Shown here: positions 13,714 through 21,538 of the stretch, one piece after another
How positions within the stretch are numbered: position 1 is the stretch's first letter
Layout: each line of letters begins with the position of its first letter
Assembly (NCBI GenBank): GCA_034434335.1
Contig: DAOTZS010000120.1
Span: forward strand, 1 to 25,934
Source: DAOTZS01 sp034434335
Lineage (GTDB): Bacteria; Chloroflexota; Anaerolineae; CG2-30-64-16
Reading direction: 5' to 3'
Length of the DNA stretch: 25,934 nt
Translations under genes and position numbers: made by a program
Notes under the pieces: model-generated
What the model saw: the letters and a program-made list of their open reading frames with translations, nothing else
What the model was told of the DNA's origin: nothing
The model's database searches: none

Positions 13714-14480
13714 ATCTCCTCCCGGATAGCCTGGCGGATCTCCTCCTCGCTGGCTGCGCCTGTCAGCTTACGCCGGCCGTTGATGAAGATCCCGCTGGCA
13801 ACCCCGTAGCGCTCAAGGGTGGCGCGCGTCAGGGGCTCCTGGCGTACAATCACCTTATCCCCGAACTCGCGTGCTACGTCGAGCAGCAGCAGTTGGGCAG
13901 CAGTCTCGAAGGGGCAGAGATAACCGGTGAGGATCAGGATTTCCACCGGCACGCCGCGGCGGGGCTGGAGACGAGGGGCCAGAGGGCGAGCCCAGGCTCG
14001 GGGTTGGTGCAGGGGGAGATAGAGCAGCTTGCGGTCGCCAGCCTCGTGGATGACCTGGAAACCGCGGGCCAGGTAATGACGATAGTGCATGAACTCTTCG
14101 CGCTCCGTCCCTTCAACCATAATCCCCTTGCTGCCCTGCTCGCGCGCATCGGCCTCCAGGGTGGCGAAGAGGCGCCGCGCCACACCCACGCCCTGGTGTC
14201 GGCGCTGGACCCATTCGCAATAGATCACCGTCACGCCATCCTCGATCTCGTAAGGGACGAGAGCTTGGTCGGCCGGCGCATAGTAGAGCTGTCCTATCAC
14301 CGCGCCGCTCTCATCCAGGGCATGATATCCGGCAATGTGGCGGCCCAGGTTCTGGCCGATCCAGGCCCGGCAGAGCTGCAGGGCTTCAGGCCAGGGAGTG
14401 GGCACCTCAGCCATACAGCAGAAGGCTTGCTGCGCATCCTCGGCGCTGGCCAGGGCCCTGACTACCAGTTGGTCGCTCAT
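13710..14480 (-). CDS. GNAT acetyltransferase fused to a thioredoxin-like domain (YoaP-like)
   Basis: A 256-residue protein. Residues 1-160 form a GNAT domain with the acetyl-CoA loop RRHQGVGVARRL (93-104) and the following beta-strand IMVEGTEREEFMHYRHYLARGF. Residues about 178-256 look thioredoxin-like (VEILILTGYLCPFETAAQLL, GVASGIFINGRRKLTGAASE) with a single cysteine C189 in CPFE rather than CxxC. This arrangement recalls YoaP of Bacillus. The acceptor substrate is unknown. It is coupled to metF copy 1 by a GTGA overlap, which suggests a role linked to C1 metabolism. Confidence 0.75.
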   Translation of the reverse strand: MSDQLVVRALASAEDAQQAFCCMAEVPTPWPEALQLCRAWIGQNLGRHIAGYHALDESGAVIGQLYYAPADQALVPYEIEDGVTVIYCEWVQRRHQGVGVARRLFATLEADAREQGSKGIMVEGTEREEFMHYRHYLARGFQVIHEAGDRKLLYLPLHQPRAWARPLAPRLQPRRGVPVEILILTGYLCPFETAAQLLLLDVAREFGDKVIVRQEPLTRATLERYGVASGIFINGRRKLTGAASEEEIRQAIREEM

Positions 14481-14563
14481 GGCTATCTACCCCGAACGTG
14501 ACTGGACATGGGCGATTTGGCTCGTAAGGGATGGTTCAAAATTTGGTGTAACTATTAAGGCAA

Positions 14564-14956
14564 TGACCGGAAGTCACCCTTTTGGGGCCTGCGGCCAGAG
14601 GTCGGCCTTCGCCGACCTCTCTGGTGATGCACACATGAAGGGTGTCGGCGGAGGGGCGATCTGCCGGATCGCCTATAGGCATCAAGTTTAGCGGTAGGGG
14701 CGACCCTTGTGGTCGCCCCATTGGCATCAAGTTTAGCGGTAGGGGCGACCCTTGTGGTCGCCCCATTGGCATCAAGTTGGCGACCACAGCTCCCCTCCCC
14801 CGCTGCGCCCATACCCGGGTAGCCGAAGGCATTGCTACCCGGTGCGATTTCTGATCGCCCGCCCCTTAAATTGATGTCTATTGGGCGATCCGCCGGATCG
14901 CCCCACCCGGCACGAAGTGCCCAGGAGGGGCGATTTCAATCGGCCTGAATAGTTAC
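14564..14956. repeat. Composite intergenic repeat, copy split by other repeats
   Basis: Modules 14564-14634 and 14907-14956 correspond to the adjacent modules at 4631-4702 and 4703-4752, but 272 nt lie between them. The intervening DNA is itself made of palindromes and a 45-bp duplication, so this looks like a nested insertion or a repeat that grew by acquiring others. Confidence 0.7.
14678..14767. repeat. 45-bp tandem duplication with internal palindrome
   Basis: Units 14678-14722 and 14723-14767 are identical as read here, each starting GGCATCAAGTTTAGCGG; a partial third unit begins at 14768. Each contains GGGGCGACC-CTTGT-GGTCGCCCC, a 9-bp perfect stem. Confidence 0.85.
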
Positions 14957-15080
14957 GTTAACACTTTCTGTAGCCCTCAGGCCTTCGCTGCCCCTCACCC
15001 CCCCTTTGTCACCCTCCTCTCTCCTGCCGCCAAAGGCGAGCAGGGGGTGGGGGCCCTGGGCGGCAATTCTAACGACCGCC
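14951..15080. repeat. Shortened copy of hairpin repeat R3 (R4)
   Basis: It shares with R3 the left end (GTTAACACTTTCTG, then GCCCCTCACCCCCC) and the right end (CTGCCGCCAAAGGCGAGC, then GGGCCCTGGG and GGCAATTCTAACGACCGC). It lacks the central hairpins, so it is an internally deleted derivative. Confidence 0.7.
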
Positions 15081-15104
15081 TCCCCGCCCAGGATTTTGCG
15101 TGTA

Positions 15105-15590
15105 TCACCCGGGCTCTTCGGGTTTGCCGACGATTAGCCGCGGGCGCCGATCGATCCCCTTCAGCAGGTTGATCCAGGACGATGTGCCCTGAAGCTGCCA
15201 ATTGACCGGTGGCTGTTCGCCGAGGAGCTCGTGGCCCCAGATGGGCATCCGGCGCGCCCTTTCATAGGCGTCTACCCAGATGCAGCGCATCTCCGGCTTC
15301 ACCTCGCAATGGCCGTTTTGACGCACCCCTCCACACGGCCCATTGCGCAGGTTCTTGGGACAGGTCATGGGGCAGGTCATGCCGGTGTAGTGGAGGATGC
15401 ACTGCCCGCACAGCCGACAATCGAACACCAGCTTCTTGCCCACATCCTCAAAGGGGAGGATCACCTTTGCCGCGCGCTCGTAGCCGACCCGCGCCAGGAG
15501 CGGGTTGAGCTGGTGAAGTACCCATTCCGCGGCCTGCCAGAGGCGTTCGAGCAAGTGGGGATGGTCCTGGATGACGCGTCGCAGGCTCAT
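15105..15590 (-). CDS. Short MetV-like protein (methylenetetrahydrofolate reductase C-terminal domain only)
   Basis: A 161-residue protein with the cysteine-rich MetV/MTHFR C-terminal module: CRLCGQCILHYTGMTCPMTC, then NGPCGGVRQNGHCEVKPEMR and a final Cys-Ile-Trp. These cysteines probably bind a [4Fe-4S] cluster and/or zinc. Unlike the other two MetV proteins here it lacks the N-terminal GCGxC domain and has instead a helical lead (about 1-50, LLERLWQAAEWVLHQLNPLL). It follows the hdrCB stop by 15 nt, so it is probably the electron link between HdrCB and a MetF. It could pair with MetF copy 1 or 2. Confidence 0.85.
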   Translation of the reverse strand: MSLRRVIQDHPHLLERLWQAAEWVLHQLNPLLARVGYERAAKVILPFEDVGKKLVFDCRLCGQCILHYTGMTCPMTCPKNLRNGPCGGVRQNGHCEVKPEMRCIWVDAYERARRMPIWGHELLGEQPPVNWQLQGTSSWINLLKGIDRRPRLIVGKPEEPG

Positions 15591-15605
15591 GGCTGGCCTT
15601 CGGGA

Positions 15606-17027
15606 TCAGGTTGAGGCCTGGTCGAGCAGCCCCTTCTGGCGCAGGAGCGGCCGTGGGTCTACCAGGTTCTTGTGCAACATAGCCTCCTTCTCCCCCAGGC
15701 CGAGGGCGATGGCCGCCAACTGGGTCGCGTAGAGCACCGGCAGTGCAAAACCCAGATCCTTGATCTGCCCCTGCCGGCCGTCAACATTGACATGGCACAG
15801 CGGACAGACGGTGACGACCACATCCGCGCCCCGCTGGCGGGCGTTGCGCAGGATCCTGGCTGTCATATCGAGGGCGATCGGGGTTTGGGTCAGGCCCAGG
15901 GACCCGCCACAGCAGTCCGTCTTGTAGTCCCAATCTACCGTCTCGGCGCCGAGGCTCTGCATCAGGTAATCCATCTCCATCGGGTATTCCGGATGTGGCG
16001 CGGCGGTGAGCTGCGCGGGCCGCGTGAGGTAACACCCGTAATAGCAGGCGACCTTCAGCCCCTTGAGCGGCTTCTTGACCCTGGCAGCAATCCCGTCCAG
16101 GCCCACTTTGGCAATCAGTGCTTCGACCAGGTGCATGATGCGCACGCGGCCCTGGTAGGTGTAGCCGATCTCAGCGTTGACCTGACGCGCGATATCGGGG
16201 TTGTCGGTCATCTCGTGCGCGGCGGCCTTGAAGCGGATGTAGCAGGCCGAGCACGGTGCCACCACCTCCGTGAGCCCCATCTGCTCGATGATGGAGAGGT
16301 TGACGATCGGGTATTTGGTGGCCAGCACGTGATCGGTAGAGTGGGCAGGGCTCGAGCCGCAGCAGATCCAGCCGGGCGGCTCGACCAGCTCCAACTCCAA
16401 AGCTTCGGCAACCGCCTCAAAGCTATGGGCATATTCGGCAGCCGAGGAGTGCAGCGAGCAGCCAGGGTAGTAAGCGATGCGGTTGGGCGCCGGCTGCTGT
16501 GCAGGGACCTTGCCAGGCTTGGGCGGGCGGACAGGCAGCGAGACCAGGTTGAGCTTGTTGCGCTTGAGCATCTCGACCGCCAGGTCCATATCCTTGAAGA
16601 GGTTGCCGGTGACCAGGTTCAGGCCGGCCATCAGGCCCACTTCGTGCAGCCGGCCCATCAGACGCACATCGGCCAGGAAGAGGCGGGAGAACTTGTCTAC
16701 CTCGGGGATGGCGGGCGGGATGCCGCGGCGCCGGGCCTCGATGCGCAGCTCGTCCATGATGGCCGCGATGTCAATCCCTTGCGGGCAGCGGGTGGTGCAG
16801 GTCTGGCAAGACGCGCATACCCAGATCGTCTTGCTCTGCAGGACGCTGTCGTCGCCCAACTGCACGGCGCGCAACACCTGGTTGGGGTTCAGGTCCATGT
16901 ATTCGGTCAGCGGGCAGCCGCTGGTGCACTTGAGGCACTGATAGCACAGGTAGACATTCTCGCCGATGTGTTCGGCAATCACCTGGGCCAGAGGTTGAGT
17001 CGCCATTTCGGCGCGCTTGTCGGCCAT
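15606..17027 (-). CDS. hdrCB: HdrC-HdrB fusion (heterodisulfide reductase-like subunits C and B)
   Basis: A 473-residue iron-sulfur protein. The HdrC part (about 1-110) has two cubane [4Fe-4S] motifs, C28/C31/C34/C38 (CYQCLKCTSGCP) and C71/C74/C77/C81 (CASCQTCTTRCP). The HdrB part (about 182-450) has two CCG domains: C190, C222/C223, C259/C262 and C328/C332, C372/C373, C408/C411, the pattern that binds non-cubane [4Fe-4S] clusters. Hdr subunits relay electrons from the flavin of HdrA to an acceptor; no CoM-S-S-CoB is expected in this bacterium, so MetV/MetF is the likely acceptor. The ATG with GAGGTAACACC before it lies 9 nt after the metF copy 2 stop. HdrB and HdrC are usually separate proteins. 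Confidence 0.92.
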   Translation of the reverse strand: MADKRAEMATQPLAQVIAEHIGENVYLCYQCLKCTSGCPLTEYMDLNPNQVLRAVQLGDDSVLQSKTIWVCASCQTCTTRCPQGIDIAAIMDELRIEARRRGIPPAIPEVDKFSRLFLADVRLMGRLHEVGLMAGLNLVTGNLFKDMDLAVEMLKRNKLNLVSLPVRPPKPGKVPAQQPAPNRIAYYPGCSLHSSAAEYAHSFEAVAEALELELVEPPGWICCGSSPAHSTDHVLATKYPIVNLSIIEQMGLTEVVAPCSACYIRFKAAAHEMTDNPDIARQVNAEIGYTYQGRVRIMHLVEALIAKVGLDGIAARVKKPLKGLKVACYYGCYLTRPAQLTAAPHPEYPMEMDYLMQSLGAETVDWDYKTDCCGGSLGLTQTPIALDMTARILRNARQRGADVVVTVCPLCHVNVDGRQGQIKDLGFALPVLYATQLAAIALGLGEKEAMLHKNLVDPRPLLRQKGLLDQAST

Positions 17028-17036
17028 GGTGTTACC

Positions 17037-18023
17037 TCATTGGCTGAATGTAGGCCGTGGCAGCAGACCGGCCCCCTCGACGATGGGCCGCACAGCCTCT
17101 TCCCACTCGATAGCCATAATGTGGACGCCGGCAACGCCCTTGATCTGGCGCAACTCCTTGATCTGCTCGATGCTCAGCTCGATCCCCCGCTTTTGCCAGG
17201 CTTCCCTACGGGCCACCTTGTCTTCCTTGGGGATGCCAGCGACAGCTTTGTCCATTTCCTCCACATAGTAGTCGCTCACGATCATCCCCGGCACTTTATC
17301 CCGCATATACCTGGCCGCGCCGCTGCTCTTGAGCGGCCCTATCCCGGCCAGGATATACACCTTTTCGTGCAGGCCCATCTCCACCACTTTCTCCATGAAC
17401 TTGCGGAAGCGCTCCATGTCGTAGATGAGCTGGGTCTGGATGAAGTGTGCGCCGGCAGCCACCTTCTTGGCCAGCCGATAGGGCCGGAACTCAAAGGGGT
17501 CACCAAATGGATTCGCCGCCGCCCCGACCAGCATGGGCATCCCACCCCCGACCACCTTGTCGCCGCATTGGAACTTCCCTTCGCCCAGGCCGCGGATCAC
17601 CTGGATCAACTGGATGGAATCCAGGTCGTAGACGTTCTTGGCAAAGGGATGATTGCCGAAGCTCTGGTGGTCACCTGTCAGGGCCAGGACGTTGCGGATG
17701 CCCAGGGCGTAGGCGCCGAGCAGGTCGCTCTGGATGCTGAGCCGGTTGCGGTCTCGACAGGTGATCTGGATGATCGGCTCCAGCCCGTTCTCAACCAGGA
17801 TGCGGCCGGCCGCGATGCTCGACATGCGCACGATGGCGGTCTGGTTGTCGGTGATGTTGACGGCGTCCACCACCCCTTTGAGGAGTTGGGCTTTACGCTC
17901 GATATCTTCGCGGCGCCACCCTTGGGGCGGCCCCAATTCGGCGGTGACGGCGAACTGCCCAGAGCGCAATACCTTTTCTAGATTGCTGCCAACATAGTAT
18001 CCATCGTTGCCAGGTAGAGTCAT
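17037..18023 (-). CDS. metF: Methylenetetrahydrofolate reductase, copy 2
   Basis: A 328-residue MetF with E29 (FAVTAELGPPQG), VNITDNQTA, ITCRDRNRLSIQSDLLGAYA, D118 in ALTGDH and Q198 in FIQTQLIYDMERF. All residues expected for flavin and folate binding are present. It sits between metV copy 2 and hdrCB, 9 nt before hdrCB, so it is the MetF most directly tied to the Hdr module. GAGGTGAAGC precedes the ATG. In acetogens such as Moorella, MetF works with MetV, HdrABC and MvhD in one complex, which this order matches. Confidence 0.93.
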   Translation of the reverse strand: MTLPGNDGYYVGSNLEKVLRSGQFAVTAELGPPQGWRREDIERKAQLLKGVVDAVNITDNQTAIVRMSSIAAGRILVENGLEPIIQITCRDRNRLSIQSDLLGAYALGIRNVLALTGDHQSFGNHPFAKNVYDLDSIQLIQVIRGLGEGKFQCGDKVVGGGMPMLVGAAANPFGDPFEFRPYRLAKKVAAGAHFIQTQLIYDMERFRKFMEKVVEMGLHEKVYILAGIGPLKSSGAARYMRDKVPGMIVSDYYVEEMDKAVAGIPKEDKVARREAWQKRGIELSIEQIKELRQIKGVAGVHIMAIEWEEAVRPIVEGAGLLPRPTFSQ

Positions 18024-18134
18024 GCTTCACCTCGTGCTTGGTCGCCGGCAGATTAGCAGTTTGATGGGTAGCGCTGCAGTACGCAGCTCCACCCCTAATC
18101 TTACCAACTTACCAACTACCAAACCTACCACCCA

Positions 18135-18818
18135 CTACTCCATATCCTCCAGCCCGCGCAGGTCCTCGCGGATGATGCGCCGCGGCCCTCCGTCGCGGCT
18201 GGTGCTCCAGTTCTTGGGCGGCTGGATCTCCAAGAGCCGCTCGAGCTGGCCACGCGCGGCCATGCGATCGTAGATCAGTTGCCAGGCGCAGGGGATATCG
18301 GGGTTGACCTCGCACCTGCCGCGCTGCGAGCCGCCGCAAGGCCCGTTGAGCAGTTGCTTGGAGCACCGAGCGATGGGGCAGATGCCGGCCGTCAGCCCCA
18401 GGATGCAGTCGCCGCAGGCCTGACAACGCTCCTCGAACACGCCGTGCTCCACAGGCATGCCCATGAAGGTGGTGTTGAGGCCCGGCACAACCGGCTTGTT
18501 GGGAAAGCGTTCGGCCAGCGCCTGGACACCGATCCCGCATCCCAGGCTGAGCACCAGGTCATAGTCGTCCAGCCGGGCAGCCAGGGGATCGATGTACTCC
18601 CACTCGCACTGGCGCTGGACGGTCACCTCGTCGAACTGCTTGGGGTTGCCGTCTATCCTGGTCGCCATGCGCAGCGCCGAGGCCAGGATGCCGACCTCTT
18701 TGGCGCCACCGGCGAAGGAAACCGTCACACAGGTGCCGCAGCCCACGACCAATACCTTCTGTGCGTCTGCCACCAACTTCTTGATCTCATCCAACGGCTT
18801 CTGTGCAGCAACAATCAT
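18135..18818 (-). CDS. metV: MetV, methylenetetrahydrofolate reductase partner subunit, copy 2
   Basis: A 227-residue protein. The N-terminal part has VVGCGTCVTV and LSLGCGIGVQALAERF. The C-terminal module reads CQACGDCILGLTAGICPIAR, then NGPCGGSQRGRCEVNPDIPC. Known MetV proteins bind iron-sulfur clusters and zinc and pass electrons to the flavin of MetF. The metF copy 2 gene starts 111 nt downstream; that gap holds an ACC/ACT-rich low-complexity stretch (18099-18134). The gene follows metF copy 3 by 104 nt. Confidence 0.92.
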   Translation of the reverse strand: MIVAAQKPLDEIKKLVADAQKVLVVGCGTCVTVSFAGGAKEVGILASALRMATRIDGNPKQFDEVTVQRQCEWEYIDPLAARLDDYDLVLSLGCGIGVQALAERFPNKPVVPGLNTTFMGMPVEHGVFEERCQACGDCILGLTAGICPIARCSKQLLNGPCGGSQRGRCEVNPDIPCAWQLIYDRMAARGQLERLLEIQPPKNWSTSRDGGPRRIIREDLRGLEDME

Positions 18819-18922
18819 CTGTTTGCCTCCACGATGGGGCCGGTGCCGTCTTGTCGGCCAGCCCCTTATTCAAGGGCAGTCTGGCTCGAGAGGTGCGATG
18901 CACCTTCTCTGCGATTGTAGCA

Positions 18923-19816
18923 TCATGTCTGGCGCGCCCCTAACCCGGCCGCTTCCAGGATCGCTGGCACATGTTGTTCCCAACCGATAGGCATCAGGTG
19001 CACCCCCTGGCACATGCCGGCCATTTCTCGGATCAGCCGAGCGGCGATAGCCACGCTGGCCTTCACCCGGTCATCAGCGGCCGCCATTTCTTCGATGAGT
19101 GGTTCGGGCACATGTACACCGGCCACATTGCGGTTCATAAAACGCGCCATACCGGCTGATTTGAGGGGAATGATGCCAACCAGGATAGGGACACCAAAGT
19201 GCTCCACCTGGCGCACAAACCGCTCAAACTGAGCCGGGTCGTAGACAGCCTGGGTTTGAAAAAAGCGTGCCCCGGCGCGTATCTTCTTCTCCATTTTGGC
19301 GATTTGAGGAGCTAAAGGGTTTGCTGCCGGGCTGACCACTGCGCCAGGGAAGAAACGGGGTACCCCGGTTAGCTCCTTGCCTGCCAGGTCGTGCCCTTCT
19401 TGCAGGGTCTGTATCGTGCGCAGCAGGGTCACAGAGTCCAGATCGAATACTGGCTTGGCCTGAGGATGGTCGCCGCGCGAAACATCATCTCCGGTCAGGC
19501 AGAGCACGTTTCGGATCTGGAGCGCATAGGCGCTCAACAGGTCTGACTGCAGCGCAATCCGATTGCGATCCCGGCAAGTCACCTGATAGATGGGTTCGAT
19601 GCCGTGCTCATAAAGCAGGTGGCACGCAGCCAGCGAACCAAGCATCATGACCGAGCTTTGTTGGTCGGTAACGTTGACCGCGTCGACGTAGCTGCGCAGG
19701 CGCTCGGCATTTTCCAACAGGTGGTCCACATTGGTGCCCTTGGGGGGGCCGATCTCCACCGTGACCACAAAGCGGCCAGCCCGTAGTGACTGTTCCAGGT
19801 GACTGATCGCTTCCAT
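18923..19816 (-). CDS. metF: Methylenetetrahydrofolate reductase, copy 3
   Basis: A 297-residue MetF, the shortest of the three, with E21 (FVVTVEIGPPKG), VNVTDQQSS, VTCRDRNRIALQSDLLSAYA, CLTGDD and FFQTQAVYDPAQFERF. It differs from copies 1 and 2 in the fourth barrel region (PILVGIIPLKSAGMARFMNR against YILAGxGPxKSxG), so it belongs to a different branch of the family. AGGAGGT precedes the ATG. metV copy 3 lies 147 nt upstream, with a hairpin between them, so the pair may be expressed differently from the copy 2 pair. Confidence 0.92.
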   Translation of the reverse strand: MEAISHLEQSLRAGRFVVTVEIGPPKGTNVDHLLENAERLRSYVDAVNVTDQQSSVMMLGSLAACHLLYEHGIEPIYQVTCRDRNRIALQSDLLSAYALQIRNVLCLTGDDVSRGDHPQAKPVFDLDSVTLLRTIQTLQEGHDLAGKELTGVPRFFPGAVVSPAANPLAPQIAKMEKKIRAGARFFQTQAVYDPAQFERFVRQVEHFGVPILVGIIPLKSAGMARFMNRNVAGVHVPEPLIEEMAAADDRVKASVAIAARLIREMAGMCQGVHLMPIGWEQHVPAILEAAGLGARQT

Positions 19817-19894
19817 AGACGTACCTCCTGCGCCAAGAGCCTATCGGAGAAGCCAGCTCTCAGCCCCTGTCTCCGGGAACCTGCTCCCCCTCGT

Positions 19895-19972
19895 CGTTGG
19901 CTTTGGCCAACGCATCAGGGAGGGTGGGACTTGGAGCATTTTTCCGGATAGGCCCCAGAGAGCTTATCCGGA
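19895..19972. promoter_or_regulatory. Two hairpins between metV copy 3 and metF copy 3
   Basis: CGTTGGC/GCCAACG (19895-19901 and 19906-19912, loop 4 nt) and TCCGGATA/TATCCGGA (19943-19950 and 19965-19972, loop 14 nt) are perfect stems. The second overlaps the end of metV copy 3. They could trim or attenuate the transcript between the two genes; no U-tract is evident. Confidence 0.35.
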
Positions 19973-20635
19973 TCGCTCTCTATCGGCCCCTTTCTTGTCC
20001 ACTACCCGCGGGCTACGCATTCGGCTCCAGTCTTTGGGCTCACGAATGGCTGCGAAACGCTCGGCCTGGCCCAATTGTTGTAAGCGCTCGTAGATCAATA
20101 CCCAGGCACAATCCTGAGTGCGGTCCACTTCGCACTTTCCATCTGCATAGCCTCCACAAGGCCCATTCATCAGCCCCTTGGCACAACGTGCCACCGGGCA
20201 GATGCCACCGGTTTCGGCCAGGATGCAATCACCACATAGCCGGCAACGTTCCCAGGCCAGGCTCAGGCTCTGAATCTGTGAAAGGGCAAGGGTGTTCAGG
20301 CCCGGATAGACTGGCAGATCCACCAGGGAAGCAACGGTCTGTACGCCGGCACCGCAGGCCATGACCACCACAGCATCGCTTACACTCAGCGCCGTATTTG
20401 ACTGTCTAAGCAGGCGGCGGGTAAGGCGGCTATCGCAGCAGGCTTCCTCCGTGACGCTCCAGCCGGCACACTGTTTGCCGGCCTCTCGCAACTGGCTGGC
20501 TAAAGCCTGCACCTCTGGCGCGCCGCCGGTATGCCAGGTCGCAGCGCACACCCCACAGCCAAGCACGAAGATGGAGTGGTGCCGCTCCAGCATGGCCAGG
20601 ATCTCAGCGAACGGCTTCTGCTCCGTGATAATCAT
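19964..20635 (-). CDS. metV: MetV, methylenetetrahydrofolate reductase partner subunit, copy 3
   Basis: A 223-residue MetV with FVLGCGVCAATWHTGG, VMACGAGVQTVASL and the C-terminal cysteine module CRLCGDCILAETGGICPVAR, then NGPCGGYADGKCEVDRTQDC. It has an extra Cys-Cys (EEACCDSR) not seen in copy 2. It begins 9 nt after the response-regulator stop and so is probably on the same transcript as the upstream regulator and Hdr/Mvh genes. Expected role: iron-sulfur and zinc partner that feeds electrons to MetF copy 3. Confidence 0.92.
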   Translation of the reverse strand: MIITEQKPFAEILAMLERHHSIFVLGCGVCAATWHTGGAPEVQALASQLREAGKQCAGWSVTEEACCDSRLTRRLLRQSNTALSVSDAVVVMACGAGVQTVASLVDLPVYPGLNTLALSQIQSLSLAWERCRLCGDCILAETGGICPVARCAKGLMNGPCGGYADGKCEVDRTQDCAWVLIYERLQQLGQAERFAAIREPKDWSRMRSPRVVDKKGADRERSG

Positions 20636-20644
20636 AAGTCACCT

Positions 20645-21463
20645 CTACGGCTTCTTCTTCGCCTGCAATGCTGCTTCGATACGCCGGAGTAATTCGGCTG
20701 GCCGTACCGGCTTGTCCAGATAATCCTCTGCCTCTAGCATCAAGCCCTGCAGCGCTGCGTAGGTTGTGTCGCGCAAGCGCTCTGCAAACCCTGTCAGCAT
20801 GATGACTGGTATCCGGGCCAGCTCGGCCTCCGATTTGAGGGTCTCACAGACCATGAAGCCGTCCTGGTTTGGCATGATGATATCGAGCAGGATCACATCT
20901 GGCTTCTCACTGCGCGCCATCGCCAGGCCGTCTGCCCCGTTCAAAGCCGCCAGCACCCGATAGCCGTTGGCCTCCAGGATTACTCGCGTGCTGGCCACGA
21001 AATCCGGATCGTCATCAATCAACAACACGGTGGCTTTAGGTTCTGCCCGCGCGGCGGGGACTTCTTTAGGCTTAGCTTTCTCCAACAGTTGCCTTATGCG
21101 GCGCAACAAGTCAACCGGCTTGATGCGCTTCTCTATATAATCCTGCACATCCATGCCCGAGCCGGTCTCCAGCTCATAGCGCCGCCGGCTGGCCTCCTCA
21201 GCTACGGCAGTCAGGATCAGGATGGGAAGATCAGCATATTCCGGGTCCTCGCGCAGCTCGCGCACTACCGCGAAACCATCTTTGCGTGGCATCAGGAGAT
21301 CCAGGATCACGAGATCGGGCCGATCCTTGTAGATCAGCTTCATCGCCTCTACCCCGTCGCGGGCCGAAGTAACATTGTAGCCCTCTGCCCTCAACATCAT
21401 CCCGATCGAGATGTGGATATCGGGGTCATCATCCACCAATAAGATCTTTGCTCCCTGTACCAT
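20645..21463 (-). CDS. Two-receiver response regulator without output domain
   Basis: A 272-residue protein with two complete CheY-like receivers. Receiver 1 (about 5-125) has acidic DDDPD, phospho-acceptor D55 (LVILDLLMP) and K115. Receiver 2 (about 144-265) has IDDDPD, D194 (VILLDIIMP) and K251 (DYLDKPV). A Pro/Ala/Lys linker joins them and there is no DNA-binding or enzymatic domain. The ATG at 21463 is chosen because GAGGAGG lies just upstream; an alternative at 21490 adds nine residues. The partner is the histidine kinase encoded immediately upstream. The output is unknown and may be protein-protein contact. Confidence 0.92.
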   Translation of the reverse strand: MVQGAKILLVDDDPDIHISIGMMLRAEGYNVTSARDGVEAMKLIYKDRPDLVILDLLMPRKDGFAVVRELREDPEYADLPILILTAVAEEASRRRYELETGSGMDVQDYIEKRIKPVDLLRRIRQLLEKAKPKEVPAARAEPKATVLLIDDDPDFVASTRVILEANGYRVLAALNGADGLAMARSEKPDVILLDIIMPNQDGFMVCETLKSEAELARIPVIMLTGFAERLRDTTYAALQGLMLEAEDYLDKPVRPAELLRRIEAALQAKKKP

Positions 21464-21538
21464 TGCTACCTCCTCCTCGCACGTCTGCACTATACCCTGT
21501 TCACTGTCGCTCGATTTCCAGTAGTGGCCCGCTTAGGG

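Larger units (their letters stand above)
14481..15104. other. 624-nt repeat-rich intergenic region between two parts of the C1 cluster
   Basis: No gene is visible. From left to right: the GNAT leader; a partial repeat end GGGATGGTTCAAAAT (14528-14542); module 1 of the composite repeat (14564-14634); a hairpin GGCGATC/GATCGCC (14656-14674); a 45-bp tandem duplication (14678-14767); hairpin CCGGGTAGC/GCTACCCGG (14815-14842); perfect hairpin GGGCGATCC/GGATCGCCC (14883-14903); module 2 of the composite repeat (14907-14956); and a shortened copy of repeat R3 (14951-15080). The block splits the MetV-like gene from the downstream GNAT-metF operon. Confidence 0.75.

Noticed and set aside
14642..14854. 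Small ORF with repeated GRGDPCGRP units
   Set aside because: It is the translation of a 45-bp palindromic tandem duplication, not a protein gene.
15672..17981. 769-codon open frame on the plus strand
   Set aside because: It runs antisense across hdrCB and metF copy 2, both of which have clear family motifs; it is a high-GC shadow frame.
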